A stretch of DNA of 64,000 bases from Flaviramulus basaltis (GTDB lineage Bacteria > Bacteroidota > Bacteroidia > Flavobacteriales > Flavobacteriaceae). The notes beneath the pieces were generated by a model that saw only the letters and a program-made list of their open reading frames with translations, ran no database searches and had not been told where the DNA came from. The DNA lies in contig NZ_FPKV01000001.1 of assembly GCF_900114265.1 (NCBI RefSeq), positions 1,116,001-1,180,000 on the forward strand. The letters run 5' to 3'. The position numbers and the translations under genes were made by a program. Shown here in pieces: positions 36,806 to 46,594 of this stretch. Positions within the stretch are counted from its first letter, which is position 1. Every line of letters starts with the position of its first letter.

Positions 36806-39193
36806 TTACTCTTCTTCGTCTTCTTTTGGAATAATATTTATTGATGGCTCTCTAAGCACTTCTTTATTAGCAATACTACGCTCTAATGAGAGTAATAATG
36901 ATGGCAGTAAAAGTAAGTTTGATAGCATAGCGAATAATAAAGTGGCCGATACTAATGCGCCTAGTGCCACAGTGCCACCAAAGCTAGAAATAGTAAATAC
37001 TGAAAAGCCAAAGAATAAAACTATAGATGTGTAAAACATACTTACACCTGTTTCACGTAAAGCGCCATAAACGGAGGTTTTAATTTTCCAGTGATTAGCT
37101 TGTAATTCTTGTCTGTATTTTGCTAAAAAGTGAATGGTATCATCTACCGAAATACCAAAGGCAATACTAAATACCAATATAGTTGATGGTTTTATAGGCA
37201 CACCTAAATAACCCATTAAACCTGCGGTAATTATTAGAGGTAGTAAGTTTGGAATAAGCGATACAATAATCATACGTCCAGACCTAAACATATAAGCCAT
37301 AAACAAGGCAATCAATAATATGGCTAATGATAAAGAAATGGCTAAGTTTTTAACAAGATATTTTGTACCCTTTTGAAACACTAATGCTTTACCAGTCATG
37401 GTAACATTATATCTTTCTTTTGGAAAAACTTTATCTATTTTAGTTTGAAGATTTTCTTCAATGCGTTCCATTTTATCTGTGCCAATATCTTTCATGAACG
37501 TTGTGATACGTGCATACTGACCTGTACTATCTACAAAGTTTTTAAGCAAATCGACATTAGAAGTTGAGTTTTTAGCATAAGATAATATGAAACTATTTTC
37601 TTGTGAAGTTGGTAACTGATAAAATTTAGGATTACCATTGTAATAAGCCTGTTTGGAATACTTAACCAACCCAACAACCGATATAGGTTTTGATAGCTCT
37701 GGAGTTTCAATAATTAAATCTTCTAACTCATCCATACGTTTTAACGTAGAGAGTTTCATAACGCCTTTTTTACGTTTGGTATCTACCATGATTTCTAATG
37801 GCATAATACCATTAAACTCATTTTCAAAAAAACGAATATCGTTAACAAAATCTGAATCTTGGGGCATGTCTTCAATTAAACTTCCCGATATTTTTATTTG
37901 GTAAATTCCTATAATACTAACGGCTAATAAAACGACTGAAGTTATATAAATAGTTATTCGTTTTTGTCTTACCATACGCTCCATCCAATCTACAAAGCCA
38001 CCAATCCAACGTTTATTTAAATGCTCTAAATGACGTTCTTTAGGATATGGCAAAAACGTGTAGATTATTGGAATAATAAGGATGCATAAAACAAAAATAG
38101 CCAAAATACTTAGTGAAGCGACTATACCAAATTCTTTTAAAAGTTTACTTTCTGTTAGAATAAAAGTAGCAAAACCAGAAGCAGTGGTCACATTAGTCAT
38201 TAATGTGGCATTACCAATTTTTGTAATAACACGTTGTAAAGATTTTACTTTGTTACCATGTGATTTAACTTCGTGTTGGTATTTATTGATTAAGAAAATA
38301 CAGTTAGGGATACCTATTACAATAATAAGTGGCGGAATTAAAGCTGTTAAAACGGTAATTTCATAATTTAATAAACCAATAATTCCTAAGGTCCACATAA
38401 CACCTATACAAACTACAATTAATGAAATAAATGTGGCTCTAAATGACCTAAAAAATAAGAAGAAAATAAAAGATGTTACCAAAAGAGCAGCTAAAATAAA
38501 CTGACCAATTTCATCAACAATATTTTGCGAATTCAGGGTTCTAATATAAGGCATACCAGAAATTCTAACATCTAAATTATTGTTAGTCTCAAAAGCTTCT
38601 ATTTGGGGCAGTAAAACATCAACAACAAAATCTTTTCTTGCAGATGTATTTACAATATCCTTTTTTATATAAATAGCAGTTCTAATAGTTTTAGACTCTT
38701 TATTAAACAAAAAATTGTCATAAAATGGATACTGTTTAAAAAGCTCGTTCTGTAATGTTTCAATTTGAGCTAAGGAAGAAATAGAATCTTTAATAAAAGG
38801 TTCTAATTTAAACCTTTCATTTTTACTATCTTTTATAAGTTTTTGAAGATCTTTAATGGATACAACGGTTTCTACAGCGTCATCTTTTTTAAAATTTTCA
38901 GAAAGTTTATTCCAAGCATTTAATTTTTCTACTGTAAAAAGAGTAGTGTCTTTTACACCAAGTACAATAAGATTCCCTTCTTCTCCAAAGGTTTTTAAAA
39001 AATCATTGTAAGTTATATTTACCTCATGGTCATCGGGTAATAAATTTGCTTCGGTATAAGTAAAACGCATGTTGTCCCACTGCATACTAAAGAAAACCGT
39101 AGTGATTAGAATGCCAATAATTATAATAATTTTATTACGTAAAATTAATCTGGCTATAACGTCCCAAAAATCGTTTGAAAAAAGTTTAAACAT
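36806..39193 (-). CDS. MMPL/RND-superfamily transporter (HpnN/Patched-like)
   Basis: 795 aa. Twelve membrane helices in two halves with a periplasmic loop after helix 1 and after helix 7; sterol-sensing-like segments (LTALIPPLIIVIGIPNCIFL and VFSIAFGISVDDTIHFLAKY). The paired Asp of the last motif is the likely proton site. Half-size loops compared with AcrB put it in the MMPL/lipid-transporter branch rather than drug efflux. It has its own promoter; substrate unknown, lipids inferred. Confidence 0.85.
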   Translation of the reverse strand: MFKLFSNDFWDVIARLILRNKIIIIIGILITTVFFSMQWDNMRFTYTEANLLPDDHEVNITYNDFLKTFGEEGNLIVLGVKDTTLFTVEKLNAWNKLSENFKKDDAVETVVSIKDLQKLIKDSKNERFKLEPFIKDSISSLAQIETLQNELFKQYPFYDNFLFNKESKTIRTAIYIKKDIVNTSARKDFVVDVLLPQIEAFETNNNLDVRISGMPYIRTLNSQNIVDEIGQFILAALLVTSFIFFLFFRSFRATFISLIVVCIGVMWTLGIIGLLNYEITVLTALIPPLIIVIGIPNCIFLINKYQHEVKSHGNKVKSLQRVITKIGNATLMTNVTTASGFATFILTESKLLKEFGIVASLSILAIFVLCILIIPIIYTFLPYPKERHLEHLNKRWIGGFVDWMERMVRQKRITIYITSVVLLAVSIIGIYQIKISGSLIEDMPQDSDFVNDIRFFENEFNGIMPLEIMVDTKRKKGVMKLSTLKRMDELEDLIIETPELSKPISVVGLVKYSKQAYYNGNPKFYQLPTSQENSFILSYAKNSTSNVDLLKNFVDSTGQYARITTFMKDIGTDKMERIEENLQTKIDKVFPKERYNVTMTGKALVFQKGTKYLVKNLAISLSLAILLIALFMAYMFRSGRMIIVSLIPNLLPLIITAGLMGYLGVPIKPSTILVFSIAFGISVDDTIHFLAKYRQELQANHWKIKTSVYGALRETGVSMFYTSIVLFFGFSVFTISSFGGTVALGALVSATLLFAMLSNLLLLPSLLLSLERSIANKEVLREPSINIIPKEDEEE

Positions 39194-39212
39194 GCTTTAA
39201 TTTAAAGATGCG

Positions 39213-39220
39213 CAAAGGTA
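39213..39220 (-). promoter_or_regulatory. -7 promoter element of the MMPL-type transporter (TACCTTTG)
   Basis: Exact TAnnTTTG match, ending 19 nt before the ATG at 39193. Confidence 0.5.
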
Positions 39221-39240
39221 GAAAAAACAGGGATACTACC

Positions 39241-40512
39241 TTATAATGAGACGTTAAATGTAAATTTAAATGCAACATTATCACTAAACAACGGTAAGTG
39301 ATAAGCTCCATATCTATATGTGAAGCTTAAACCAAAACCAAAAAGTAATTTATTAATTTCAAAACCAGACTCTGTGTATCCTTTTTTTAAAGAACCAAAG
39401 GTTAAGCCTTCATGCCTTTCTGGATTTTTCATATCACCAATAGCATAACGTGTAATTAAAACAAGTTGAGGTTTATAACGTTTAGAAATATTGAATGGTT
39501 TTATAAAATGCTTTAATTGGAAGGTAGCAAACTTATCGGAAAAGAATTCATTAAAATACATAGTTTCAAAGCTATTTAAACCAGCAACTGAGAACCTTTG
39601 AAGAATAGTTTCCTTGGTAATATTATTTGGATATGCATGATACATATGTGTTATTGGAGTATCGCCACTTGCTATTCCAGAAACTAAAGTGATTTCAGAA
39701 AAAGCATCTTTTTCGTTTCCAATTTTGTATATAGTTCTAAAATCTAATTTCGAAAAATTAAAATCGCCTTTAAAAACATCACTAAAACTTTTAGTGTATT
39801 GAAGTGTAAATTTAGGGTAGCCATTTATAACTTCATTTGATTCGTTTTCAGTAACTTCAGAAACATCAAAAGGGCTCCATTGCAATGCTATTTTTGCTGT
39901 GCTAATTTCAAAATTTTGGAATGAATTGCCATTAATATTGAAGCTATAGTTATAAGTAGGGGCTATTTTACTAATAGCCAATTCTGTTTCAGTTAGTAAT
40001 TTTGGTGAAATTTGATGCTCTAATGCAATAGATTTGGTAATGTGTTTATGAAACAAATCGATGTTTAATAATCGAGGTTCAAAAAATTGAAAAAAACGTT
40101 TGTCTGTTAAAAATTTAGTACTCCCTGTTTCTTGTAAATCATCAGTATAAGCAAAGTTTAACCAGGAATTTGTTTTTTCGGCTAACCTAAAACCACCACC
40201 AATACTATATTTAAAACGATGATCTCTAAATCCATAAACAACATAGCTATTAATGCGATATTTTTTCGAAAAATCGTCATTTGTAATGCCGCCAATACCA
40301 GTTCTTACACCTTCGTATTGATTGTATTTTATTAAATAGCGTAAATCAAAATTCCAATATTTTGTTGGAAAAAAACCGTTTCCCAATTGTTTTATAAACG
40401 CCTTTTTTTTTATAGAATCTTGTAGTGGTTCTTGAGGTTTTTCAGAAATCGATTGTGCCTGTGTTAATGAATAACAAAGAATAAAGAAAAGTAGGGAACA
40501 ACGCTTTAGCAT
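39241..40512 (-). CDS. DUF5686-type outer-membrane protein, short form
   Basis: 423 aa with a signal peptide (cut near TQAQS). The C-terminal half has the family pattern: FETMYFNEFFSDKFATFQLKHF, GLTFGSLKKGYTESGFEINK, and a barrel-like end FSDNVAFKFTFNVSL. DUF5686 proteins usually carry an N-terminal carboxypeptidase-regulatory-like domain and reach about 800 aa; this one lacks it. No sign of a frameshift, so it looks like a natural short form. Function unknown. Confidence 0.75.
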   Translation of the reverse strand: MLKRCSLLFFILCYSLTQAQSISEKPQEPLQDSIKKKAFIKQLGNGFFPTKYWNFDLRYLIKYNQYEGVRTGIGGITNDDFSKKYRINSYVVYGFRDHRFKYSIGGGFRLAEKTNSWLNFAYTDDLQETGSTKFLTDKRFFQFFEPRLLNIDLFHKHITKSIALEHQISPKLLTETELAISKIAPTYNYSFNINGNSFQNFEISTAKIALQWSPFDVSEVTENESNEVINGYPKFTLQYTKSFSDVFKGDFNFSKLDFRTIYKIGNEKDAFSEITLVSGIASGDTPITHMYHAYPNNITKETILQRFSVAGLNSFETMYFNEFFSDKFATFQLKHFIKPFNISKRYKPQLVLITRYAIGDMKNPERHEGLTFGSLKKGYTESGFEINKLLFGFGLSFTYRYGAYHLPLFSDNVAFKFTFNVSL

Positions 40513-40533
40513 TAACGAAATAGATAAATTTAT

Positions 40534-40559
40534 AAAAAAAAGCGACTAAAATGTCGCTT
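40534..40559 (-). terminator. Terminator after frr
   Basis: Stem AAGCGAC (40540-40546) with GTCGCTT (40553-40559), and on the minus strand a T run of about 8. Confidence 0.8.
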
Positions 40560-40567
40560 CCCAAATT

Positions 40568-41125
40568 TTATACTGTCATGATTTCTTTTTCCTTATTATC
40601 GAAAAGATCATCAACCTTTTTAACGTAGACATCTGTCATTTGTTGCACATCTATTTCAGCATTTTTCTTTAAGTCTTCAGAAACATCCTCGTTTTTTTTG
40701 ATGTCATTATTCGCATCTTTACGAGCAGCTCTAACACTTACCTTAGCATCTTCAGCTTCAGATTTAGCTTGTTTTGCTAGATCACGACGACGTTCTTCGG
40801 TTAAAGGAGGTACATTAATAATTATGGTTTCACCATTATTCATTGGGTTAAAACCAAGATTTGCATAAGCAATACCGCGTTCTATTTCCTGTAACATGCT
40901 TTTTTCCCATGGTTGAACGGTAATAGTTCTACCATCTGGAGTGTTAATATTAGCTACTTGGCTTAATGGTGTTTGTGAGCCGTAGTAATCTACCATAACG
41001 CTACCTAGCATTGCTGGACTTGCTTTTCCTGCTCTAATATTAACAAACTGTTTTTCTAGATGCTTAATGGCATTATCCATTGCTTCTTTTGTAGAATCTA
41101 GTATAAATTGTATGTCTTCGTTCAT
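40568..41125 (-). CDS. frr: Ribosome recycling factor
   Basis: 185 aa, full family length. N-terminal MDNAIKHLEKQFVNIRAGKA and the conserved PLTEERRRDLAKQAK helix. Splits post-termination ribosomes with EF-G. It lies 57 bp after pyrH in the usual pyrH-frr order and ends at a terminator. Confidence 0.96.
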   Translation of the reverse strand: MNEDIQFILDSTKEAMDNAIKHLEKQFVNIRAGKASPAMLGSVMVDYYGSQTPLSQVANINTPDGRTITVQPWEKSMLQEIERGIAYANLGFNPMNNGETIIINVPPLTEERRRDLAKQAKSEAEDAKVSVRAARKDANNDIKKNEDVSEDLKKNAEIDVQQMTDVYVKKVDDLFDNKEKEIMTV

Positions 41126-41182
41126 TGTTTAAACTTTTAGGTCAAATTATAAAAATATGCATTTCAAAAACTGAGCCAAGGT

Positions 41183-41890
41183 TTAAATATTAACCTCGGT
41201 ACCAATTTTTTCGCCAGAAACGACTTTAAGTAAATTGCCTTTTTTATTCATATCAAAAACAATAATTGGTAAATTGTTTTCTTGACTTAAGGTAAATGCT
41301 GTGGTGTCCATTACTTTTAATCCCTTTCGTAAAACATCATCAAAAGAAATATTATTAAATTTAACAGCTTTTTCATCTTTTTCGGGATCAGTATTATAAA
41401 TACCATCAACTCTTGTGCCTTTTAAAATAACATCAGCTTCAATTTCTATAGCACGTAATACAGCTGCAGAATCTGTAGTAAAATAAGGATTTCCAGTACC
41501 ACCACCAAAAATAACAACACGTCCCTTTTCTAAATGGCGCATGGCTCTTCTTCTAATAAAAGGTTCTGCTACCTCATTAATTTTAATAGCAGTTTGTAAT
41601 CTGGTTGGAATTTCTGCATCTTCTAAAGCACCTTGTAATGCCAAACCGTTAATAACTGTGGCAAGCATACCCATATAATCTCCTTGTACGCGGTCCATAC
41701 CTTTACTAGCACCTGCAACACCTCTAAAAATGTTTCCACCACCAATAACTATGGCAACTTCTACACCTTTATCCGTAATAGTTTTAATGTCTTTAGCATA
41801 TTCTGCTAAACGTTCAGGGTCTATACCGTATTGGCGTTCTCCCATTAGGGCTTCGCCAGATAGCTTAAGGAGTATTCTTTTGTATTTCAT
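41183..41890 (-). CDS. pyrH: UMP kinase
   Basis: 235 aa, amino-acid-kinase fold. [13 protein letters not shown] and [10 protein letters not shown] form the phosphate-binding region; [16 protein letters not shown] and [16 protein letters not shown] complete the site. Phosphorylates UMP to UDP. It has its own promoter and is separated from tsf by a terminator. Confidence 0.96.
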   Translation of the reverse strand: MKYKRILLKLSGEALMGERQYGIDPERLAEYAKDIKTITDKGVEVAIVIGGGNIFRGVAGASKGMDRVQGDYMGMLATVINGLALQGALEDAEIPTRLQTAIKINEVAEPFIRRRAMRHLEKGRVVIFGGGTGNPYFTTDSAAVLRAIEIEADVILKGTRVDGIYNTDPEKDEKAVKFNNISFDDVLRKGLKVMDTTAFTLSQENNLPIIVFDMNKKGNLLKVVSGEKIGTEVNI

Positions 41891-41910
41891 AGTTATTTAC
41901 TGAGGTTTGG

Positions 41911-41918
41911 CAAAGCTA
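41911..41918 (-). promoter_or_regulatory. -7 promoter element of pyrH (TAGCTTTG)
   Basis: Exact TAnnTTTG match, ending 20 nt before the pyrH ATG. Confidence 0.5.
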
Positions 41919-41963
41919 CATAAAATTTTTATTTTTTTATTTTATAAGAAACAGGATTTTATG

Positions 41964-42000
41964 AATAAAAAAACCACTATTCAAATTTGAATAGTGGTTT
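41964..42000 (-). terminator. Terminator after tsf
   Basis: Perfect 30-bp palindrome AAACCACTATTCAAA with its complement, and a T run on the minus strand. Confidence 0.85.
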
Positions 42001-42036
42001 AATATAATAGTTTTGCTTAAGCTTAAACTTTATATG

Positions 42037-43008
42037 TTATCCTACAGATACACGTTTGAAACCTGTAATTTCAACATCTCCATAAGAAGAAACGTATTTT
42101 GCAACGTTTAATTTTTCATCTTTAATGAAGTTTTGATCTAATAAACATTTTTCTTGATCAAGAGTTGTGTTGTCAGAAATAAAACGCTCCATTTTTCCTG
42201 GTAAAATTCTATCCCAGATTTGTTCTGGTTTCCCTTCAGCTTTCAATTCTGCTTTTGCAGCTTCTTCAGCTTTAGCTAAAACTTCAGGAGTTATTTGAGC
42301 CATAGAAATATATTGAGGTACATTTTTAAGAGTTTTTCCTAAACGACCTAATTCAATATTATCTTTTTCAATAACAGCAATTCTAGCTTCTGTTTCTGAT
42401 GCAATAAATTCAGAATCAAAATCTTTATAAGATAATGTAGTTGCTCCCATTGAAGCTACTTGCATTGCAACATCTTTAACTAAAGTTTCAGCGTTATCTA
42501 CTTTTGAAGATAAACCTACTAAAGCAGCAATTTTGTTAATATGAACATAAGTACCAACATAAGGTGCTTGTAATTTTTCAAAACCAGTAATGTCTAGTTT
42601 TTCACCAATTACACCTGTTTGCTCAATTAATTTATCTGCAACAGTCATTCCACCAAAATCAGCAGCTAAAAATGCTTCTTTTGTATCATGGTTTAATGCG
42701 ATATCAGCTAATTGGTTTGCTAATGCTACAAAGTTTTCGTTTTTACCAACAAAATCAGTTTCACAACCTAAAACGATAGCAACACCTTCAGTTTGGTCTG
42801 CATTTATTTTAGAAATAGCAGCACCTTCAGAAGAATCTCTGTCAGCTCTTTTTTCAGCTACTTTTTGTCCTTTTTTACGTAATACATCAATTGCTTTATC
42901 AAAATCACCTTCAGCTTCAACTAAGGCTTTTTTGCAATCCATCATTCCTGCACCTGTAGCTTGTCTTAATTTATTTACTTCAGCAGCTGTTATTTTTATA
43001 GCTTCCAT
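42037..43008 (-). CDS. tsf: Elongation factor Ts
   Basis: 323 aa. N-terminal UBA-like part with VNKLRQATGAGMMDCKKALV, then two core domains (CETDFVGKNENFVALANQL) that exchange GDP on EF-Tu. Length is usual for Bacteroidota, longer than the E. coli 283 aa. Lies 83 bp after rpsB, with a hairpin in between. Confidence 0.96.
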   Translation of the reverse strand: MEAIKITAAEVNKLRQATGAGMMDCKKALVEAEGDFDKAIDVLRKKGQKVAEKRADRDSSEGAAISKINADQTEGVAIVLGCETDFVGKNENFVALANQLADIALNHDTKEAFLAADFGGMTVADKLIEQTGVIGEKLDITGFEKLQAPYVGTYVHINKIAALVGLSSKVDNAETLVKDVAMQVASMGATTLSYKDFDSEFIASETEARIAVIEKDNIELGRLGKTLKNVPQYISMAQITPEVLAKAEEAAKAELKAEGKPEQIWDRILPGKMERFISDNTTLDQEKCLLDQNFIKDEKLNVAKYVSSYGDVEITGFKRVSVG

Positions 43009-43024
43009 ATTTTTAAAATTTAAA

Positions 43025-43070
43025 AAAGTCGTTTAATTTATTTCTACAAAGAAAAGAATCAAACGACTTT
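43025..43070 (-). promoter_or_regulatory. Hairpin between rpsB and tsf (possible attenuator)
   Basis: Perfect 10-bp arms AAAGTCGTTT (43025-43034) and AAACGACTTT (43061-43070), followed on the minus strand by a T run, inside the rpsB-tsf gap. Likely partial termination that lowers tsf relative to rpsB. Confidence 0.6.
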
Positions 43071-43091
43071 ATAATGTTTTGTTAATGTTAT

Positions 43092-43880
43092 TTATTCTTC
43101 TTCTTCGTTTGCAACAGCTTTTTTAGCTGTAGCTTTTTTAGCTGTAGCTTTTTTAGCTTTAGGAGCATCATCTTTAGCTGATGCTTCTTTTTCAGATTTA
43201 CGTTCTGCTAAACCTTCAGATATTGCAGATGTTACGTGAGATAAAATTTTATCTATCGATTTAGAAGCGTCATCATTTGCAGGGATAACATAATCAACTT
43301 GACGTGGATCTGAGTTGGTATCAACCATTGCAAAAATTGGAATGTTTAATTTTTGAGCTTCTTTAATCGCGATGTGCTCACGTTTAATATCTACAACAAA
43401 CAAAGCACCTGGTAAACGTGTCATGTCTACGATTGAACCTAAGTTTTTCTCTAACTTAGCTCTTAAACGATCAACTTGTAAACGTTCTTTTTTAGATAAT
43501 GTTAAAAAAGTACCATCTTTCTTCATTCTATCAATAGAAGCCATTTTTTTAACAGCTTTTCTAATAGTAACAAAGTTAGTTAACATTCCACCTGGCCATC
43601 TTTCAGTGATGTAAGGCATGTCAATTGCACCTGCTTTTTCAGCTACAATATCTTTTGCTTGTTTTTTTGTTGCAACGAATAAAATCTTACGACCAGAGTT
43701 AGCAATTTTGCTTAATGCTGCACCTGCTTCATCTATTTTAGCCGCTGTTTTATAAAGGTTAATTATATGGATACCGTTACGTTCCATATATACGTAAGGA
43801 GCCATGTTTGGATCCCATTTACGAGTAAGGTGACCGAAGTGTACACCTGCTTCAAGTAATTCTTTTACTTCTACTGCCAT
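43092..43880 (-). CDS. rpsB: 30S ribosomal protein S2
   Basis: 262 aa. KELLEAGVHFGHLTRKWDPN at the start, then VATKKQAKDIV, TERWPGGMLTNF and VDTNSDP. The C-terminal tail (from about 235) is a Lys/Ala-rich repeat, KKATAKKATAKKA then EEEE, a natural extension common in this group. It is part of the rplM-rpsI-rpsB-tsf series. Confidence 0.96.
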   Translation of the reverse strand: MAVEVKELLEAGVHFGHLTRKWDPNMAPYVYMERNGIHIINLYKTAAKIDEAGAALSKIANSGRKILFVATKKQAKDIVAEKAGAIDMPYITERWPGGMLTNFVTIRKAVKKMASIDRMKKDGTFLTLSKKERLQVDRLRAKLEKNLGSIVDMTRLPGALFVVDIKREHIAIKEAQKLNIPIFAMVDTNSDPRQVDYVIPANDDASKSIDKILSHVTSAISEGLAERKSEKEASAKDDAPKAKKATAKKATAKKAVANEEEE

Positions 43881-44015
43881 TTTTGTAATAGTTTACGTTC
43901 TGTTGAATTAGCAATGATTAAGTGGTCATTTTTCAAATCGCCATAATCATTTAGATGCTAAACTAAATCCTGTTTTTACACTAGGACAACAATAACTTGT
44001 TTAATTTTTTTGTTT

Positions 44016-44073
44016 GAAATTTATTTTGAAAGACACTTTGATTACGCTTAGTGTAACAAGAAAAATAAATTTC
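44016..44073 (-). promoter_or_regulatory. Long hairpin upstream of rpsB (candidate r-protein leader)
   Basis: Perfect 12-bp outer arms GAAATTTATTTT (44016-44027) and AAAATAAATTTC (44062-44073), plus inner arms ACACT/AGTGT (44033-44037/44050-44054). There is no T run on the minus strand, so it is not a standard terminator. It lies in the 205-bp rpsI-rpsB gap. Confidence 0.45.
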
Positions 44074-44085
44074 GAGAAATAGATA

Positions 44086-44472
44086 TTAACGTTTAGAGAA
44101 TTGGAATTTCTTACGCGCTTTTTTCTGTCCGAATTTTTTACGCTCAACCATTCTTGGGTCTCTTGTCATTAAACCTTCTGGTTTAAGAATTAATCTGTTC
44201 TCAGCATCAACCTCGCACATTGCACGAGAAAGGGCTAAACGAACAGCTTCTGCTTGACCAGTAATACCACCTCCATATACATTTACTGTAATATCAAAGT
44301 TGCTGTCATTGTTAGTCAAAACTAAAGGTTGCTTTACTTTGTACTGTAAAGTAGCTGTAGTAAAGTAGTTAGTTAAGTCTTTTTTATTAATCGTAATGTT
44401 TCCTGTTCCTGCAGAAACATAAGCACGAGCAACAGCCGTCTTTCTACGGCCAATTTTGTGAATTACATCCAT
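44086..44472 (-). CDS. rpsI: 30S ribosomal protein S9
   Basis: 128 aa. IGRRKTAVARAYVSAGTGNI at the start and the C-terminal FGQKKARKKFQFSKR that reaches the ribosomal P site. Overlaps rplM by 1 bp, so it is coupled to it. Confidence 0.97.
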   Translation of the reverse strand: MDVIHKIGRRKTAVARAYVSAGTGNITINKKDLTNYFTTATLQYKVKQPLVLTNNDSNFDITVNVYGGGITGQAEAVRLALSRAMCEVDAENRLILKPEGLMTRDPRMVERKKFGQKKARKKFQFSKR

Positions 44473-44927
44473 TATTTGAATTCGTTTAAGTTAATTGCTT
44501 TTGGTTTTTGCGCTGCATGAGCATGCTCTGAACCAACAACAACTGTTAGATTACGGAATAAATCTGCACCTAATTTGTTTTTAGGTAACATTCCTTTAAC
44601 TGATTTTTCTACTACTCTTGAAGGGTCTTTCCCAAACAATTCTGTAGCAGTTAAACTTTTTTGACCTCCTGGATATCCAGTGTGACGAATGTACGTTTTG
44701 TCGTTCCATTTGTTACCAGATAAATTGATTTTTTCAGAGTTAATAACAATTACGTTATCTCCGCAATCAACGTGAGGTGTGAAGTTTGGCTTGTGTTTAC
44801 CTCTTAAAAGTTTTGCAACTTTAGAAGCTAAACGACCAAGCGCTTGACCTTCAGCATCAACTAAAACCCACTGTTTATTTACAGTAGCTTTGTTTGCTGA
44901 AATCGTTTTGTAGCTTAATGTGTCCAC
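44472..44927 (-). CDS. rplM: 50S ribosomal protein L13
   Basis: 151 aa. [20 protein letters not shown] and the TGYPGG motif are typical L13. The start codon is GTG at 44927 (V/MDTLSYKT), matching the family N-terminus. First gene of the rplM-rpsI pair. Confidence 0.97.
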   Translation of the reverse strand: MDTLSYKTISANKATVNKQWVLVDAEGQALGRLASKVAKLLRGKHKPNFTPHVDCGDNVIVINSEKINLSGNKWNDKTYIRHTGYPGGQKSLTATELFGKDPSRVVEKSVKGMLPKNKLGADLFRNLTVVVGSEHAHAAQKPKAINLNEFK

Positions 44928-44973
44928 GTTTTAAATTATTTTTATTAAACATTCCTCTCTAAAAAAGAGTTTG

Positions 44974-45004
44974 CAAATTTACGATTATATATTTGATTAC
45001 CAAA
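44974..45004 (-). promoter_or_regulatory. Promoter of rplM-rpsI
   Basis: -33 TTTG (45004-45001), 19-bp spacer, -7 TAAATTTG (44981-44974), leader about 40 nt; the full Bacteroidota consensus. Confidence 0.7.
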
Positions 45005-45106
45005 TAGTGAAGTAAGATTATTTCATGTAATTTTTCAATTGGAAAATTACAGTTGTTTTTTGTCTTTTTTATTGATTAAGATTTCACCCTTTTAAATCTA
45101 AAAATT

Positions 45107-46450
45107 TTAATCAAAATATCGTGTAGCAAATTCAATAAAAGTCTCCCAATTAGGAGTTTGTACATGACCTTGATTGTGTTGTCGGTAAGATACATCACCT
45201 TTAATTAAAGCAGTTTCAACGGGTGGAAAAATAGCTGTTTCAATACCTTTTTTTTCTAGTAATTCATAAACGGGACTCGCTTTTACAGCAGCTAAGAACA
45301 TGCCTTTTGGGTCTACCCAATTATCTCCTTTATTACCACTACTTATAAAAACCGGTCTTGGTGCACAAAGGGCAATAAGTTCATGAGCATCAACCGGTAA
45401 ATCATTCCAATTTAATGGGCCTGCATATTTTATAAAGTTTCCAGCCATCCAATGGTATTCTCCAGAACTAGCAACATTTTCAACCACTTCACCATAATTT
45501 CTTCTAAATAAACTTGCGCCACCTGCACCAGAAGAACTTATAAAACCAATAGCAAAACGCTCGTCAAAAGCTAAAGTAACTAAAGCCGCTTTACCATATC
45601 TTGAATGTCCTGTTATGCCAACTTTAGTAGCATCAATAAGATTGTCTTTTTCAAAATAATCTAAAACACGACTTGCGCCCCAAGCCCAAGCGCGTAAACT
45701 TCCCCATTGTTCTGGTGTTCTGTTTTTTCCTTTATTTGTTAATCCAATAATACCTTTAGTTAATCCAGCGCCATTATCTGGTTGTACACTTCCAGCTTTT
45801 AAATCGGCAAAACCCCAACCTTGTTTTAATAAATTTGTTTGCCATGCATTTTTTTGTTGTGGAAATGTGTTTTTTGGAAACCAATCTGGGAAACTAAATC
45901 CAAACATTAGCATAACAGGAACTGGCGATTTAATATTAGATGGTGTACTAACACTTAGTTGTAAGTTAACTTCAATTTCTGGATAACTGCTATTATCAAC
46001 TTTTCCTTCTAAGGTTTTTCTGGTAACTGCTATACCATCTATGTTTTCTTCTTTTTCTTCAATAATATGCCAAGTTACAGATGGAATATTTTCTGGAAGT
46101 TTGCCGTAAACTTCGTTTTCAAAATCCGCAATTATTTCAAGTCTTCTTGTTTGCCAATCTTCAGCAGTTGTTACAGGATTTCCATTATTAAAAATTAAAG
46201 GATTTGGGTAATTTGTATAAATGTCTGCTTTAGTTTCATCATAATTTGCAGCGTTTTCTGCATTAGGGTCGTTACCATTTGCGCCAGGGCGAATTTCAGT
46301 AATACCTAATTGTTGCAGGATAGTGTTGTAATCTGTTTGTGTTTTTTTATTAATTTCTGTCCTAATACTTTCTTGTTCTGGCGTTAATTTGAATTGCGGA
46401 AAGGCATAAATAGAAGCTAGTAAAAAGAGAATGAGTAGTTGTGGTTTCAA
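45107..46450 (-). CDS. Glucuronoyl-esterase-like (CE15) alpha/beta hydrolase
   Basis: 447 aa with a signal peptide (cut near YAFPQF). Nucleophile Ser283 in GHSRYGKAAL, the CE15 signature, and catalytic His in RQHNQGHVQT; the SSGAGGASLFRR loop is also CE15-like. Members cleave the ester between glucuronoxylan and lignin, or act on other uronic-acid esters. There are no SusC/SusD or glycoside hydrolase neighbours, so it is not in a polysaccharide utilisation locus. Exported; substrate open. Confidence 0.82.
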   Translation of the reverse strand: MKPQLLILFLLASIYAFPQFKLTPEQESIRTEINKKTQTDYNTILQQLGITEIRPGANGNDPNAENAANYDETKADIYTNYPNPLIFNNGNPVTTAEDWQTRRLEIIADFENEVYGKLPENIPSVTWHIIEEKEENIDGIAVTRKTLEGKVDNSSYPEIEVNLQLSVSTPSNIKSPVPVMLMFGFSFPDWFPKNTFPQQKNAWQTNLLKQGWGFADLKAGSVQPDNGAGLTKGIIGLTNKGKNRTPEQWGSLRAWAWGASRVLDYFEKDNLIDATKVGITGHSRYGKAALVTLAFDERFAIGFISSSGAGGASLFRRNYGEVVENVASSGEYHWMAGNFIKYAGPLNWNDLPVDAHELIALCAPRPVFISSGNKGDNWVDPKGMFLAAVKASPVYELLEKKGIETAIFPPVETALIKGDVSYRQHNQGHVQTPNWETFIEFATRYFD

Positions 46451-46579
46451 AACAGTATAGATTTAATGAATGTTTAAAAATAATATAAGTTTAAGCATTT
46501 TAAATAAAATTAAAAGTTAAAATATGGCTAAAACCATTCATAACCTTTTAAATATTAAGAAGTATGATTCTATTTTGAC

Positions 46580-46587
46580 TATTTTTG
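46580..46587 (+). promoter_or_regulatory. -7 promoter element of the YgiQ-type gene (TATTTTTG)
   Basis: Exact TAnnTTTG match ending 7 nt before the ATG at 46595; a very short or absent leader. Confidence 0.5.
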
Positions 46588-46594
46588 CACCGTT

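Noticed and set aside
43092-43200. Short direct repeats in DNA resembling an array
   Set aside because: They encode the Lys/Ala-rich tail of ribosomal protein S2 and have no spacer structure.
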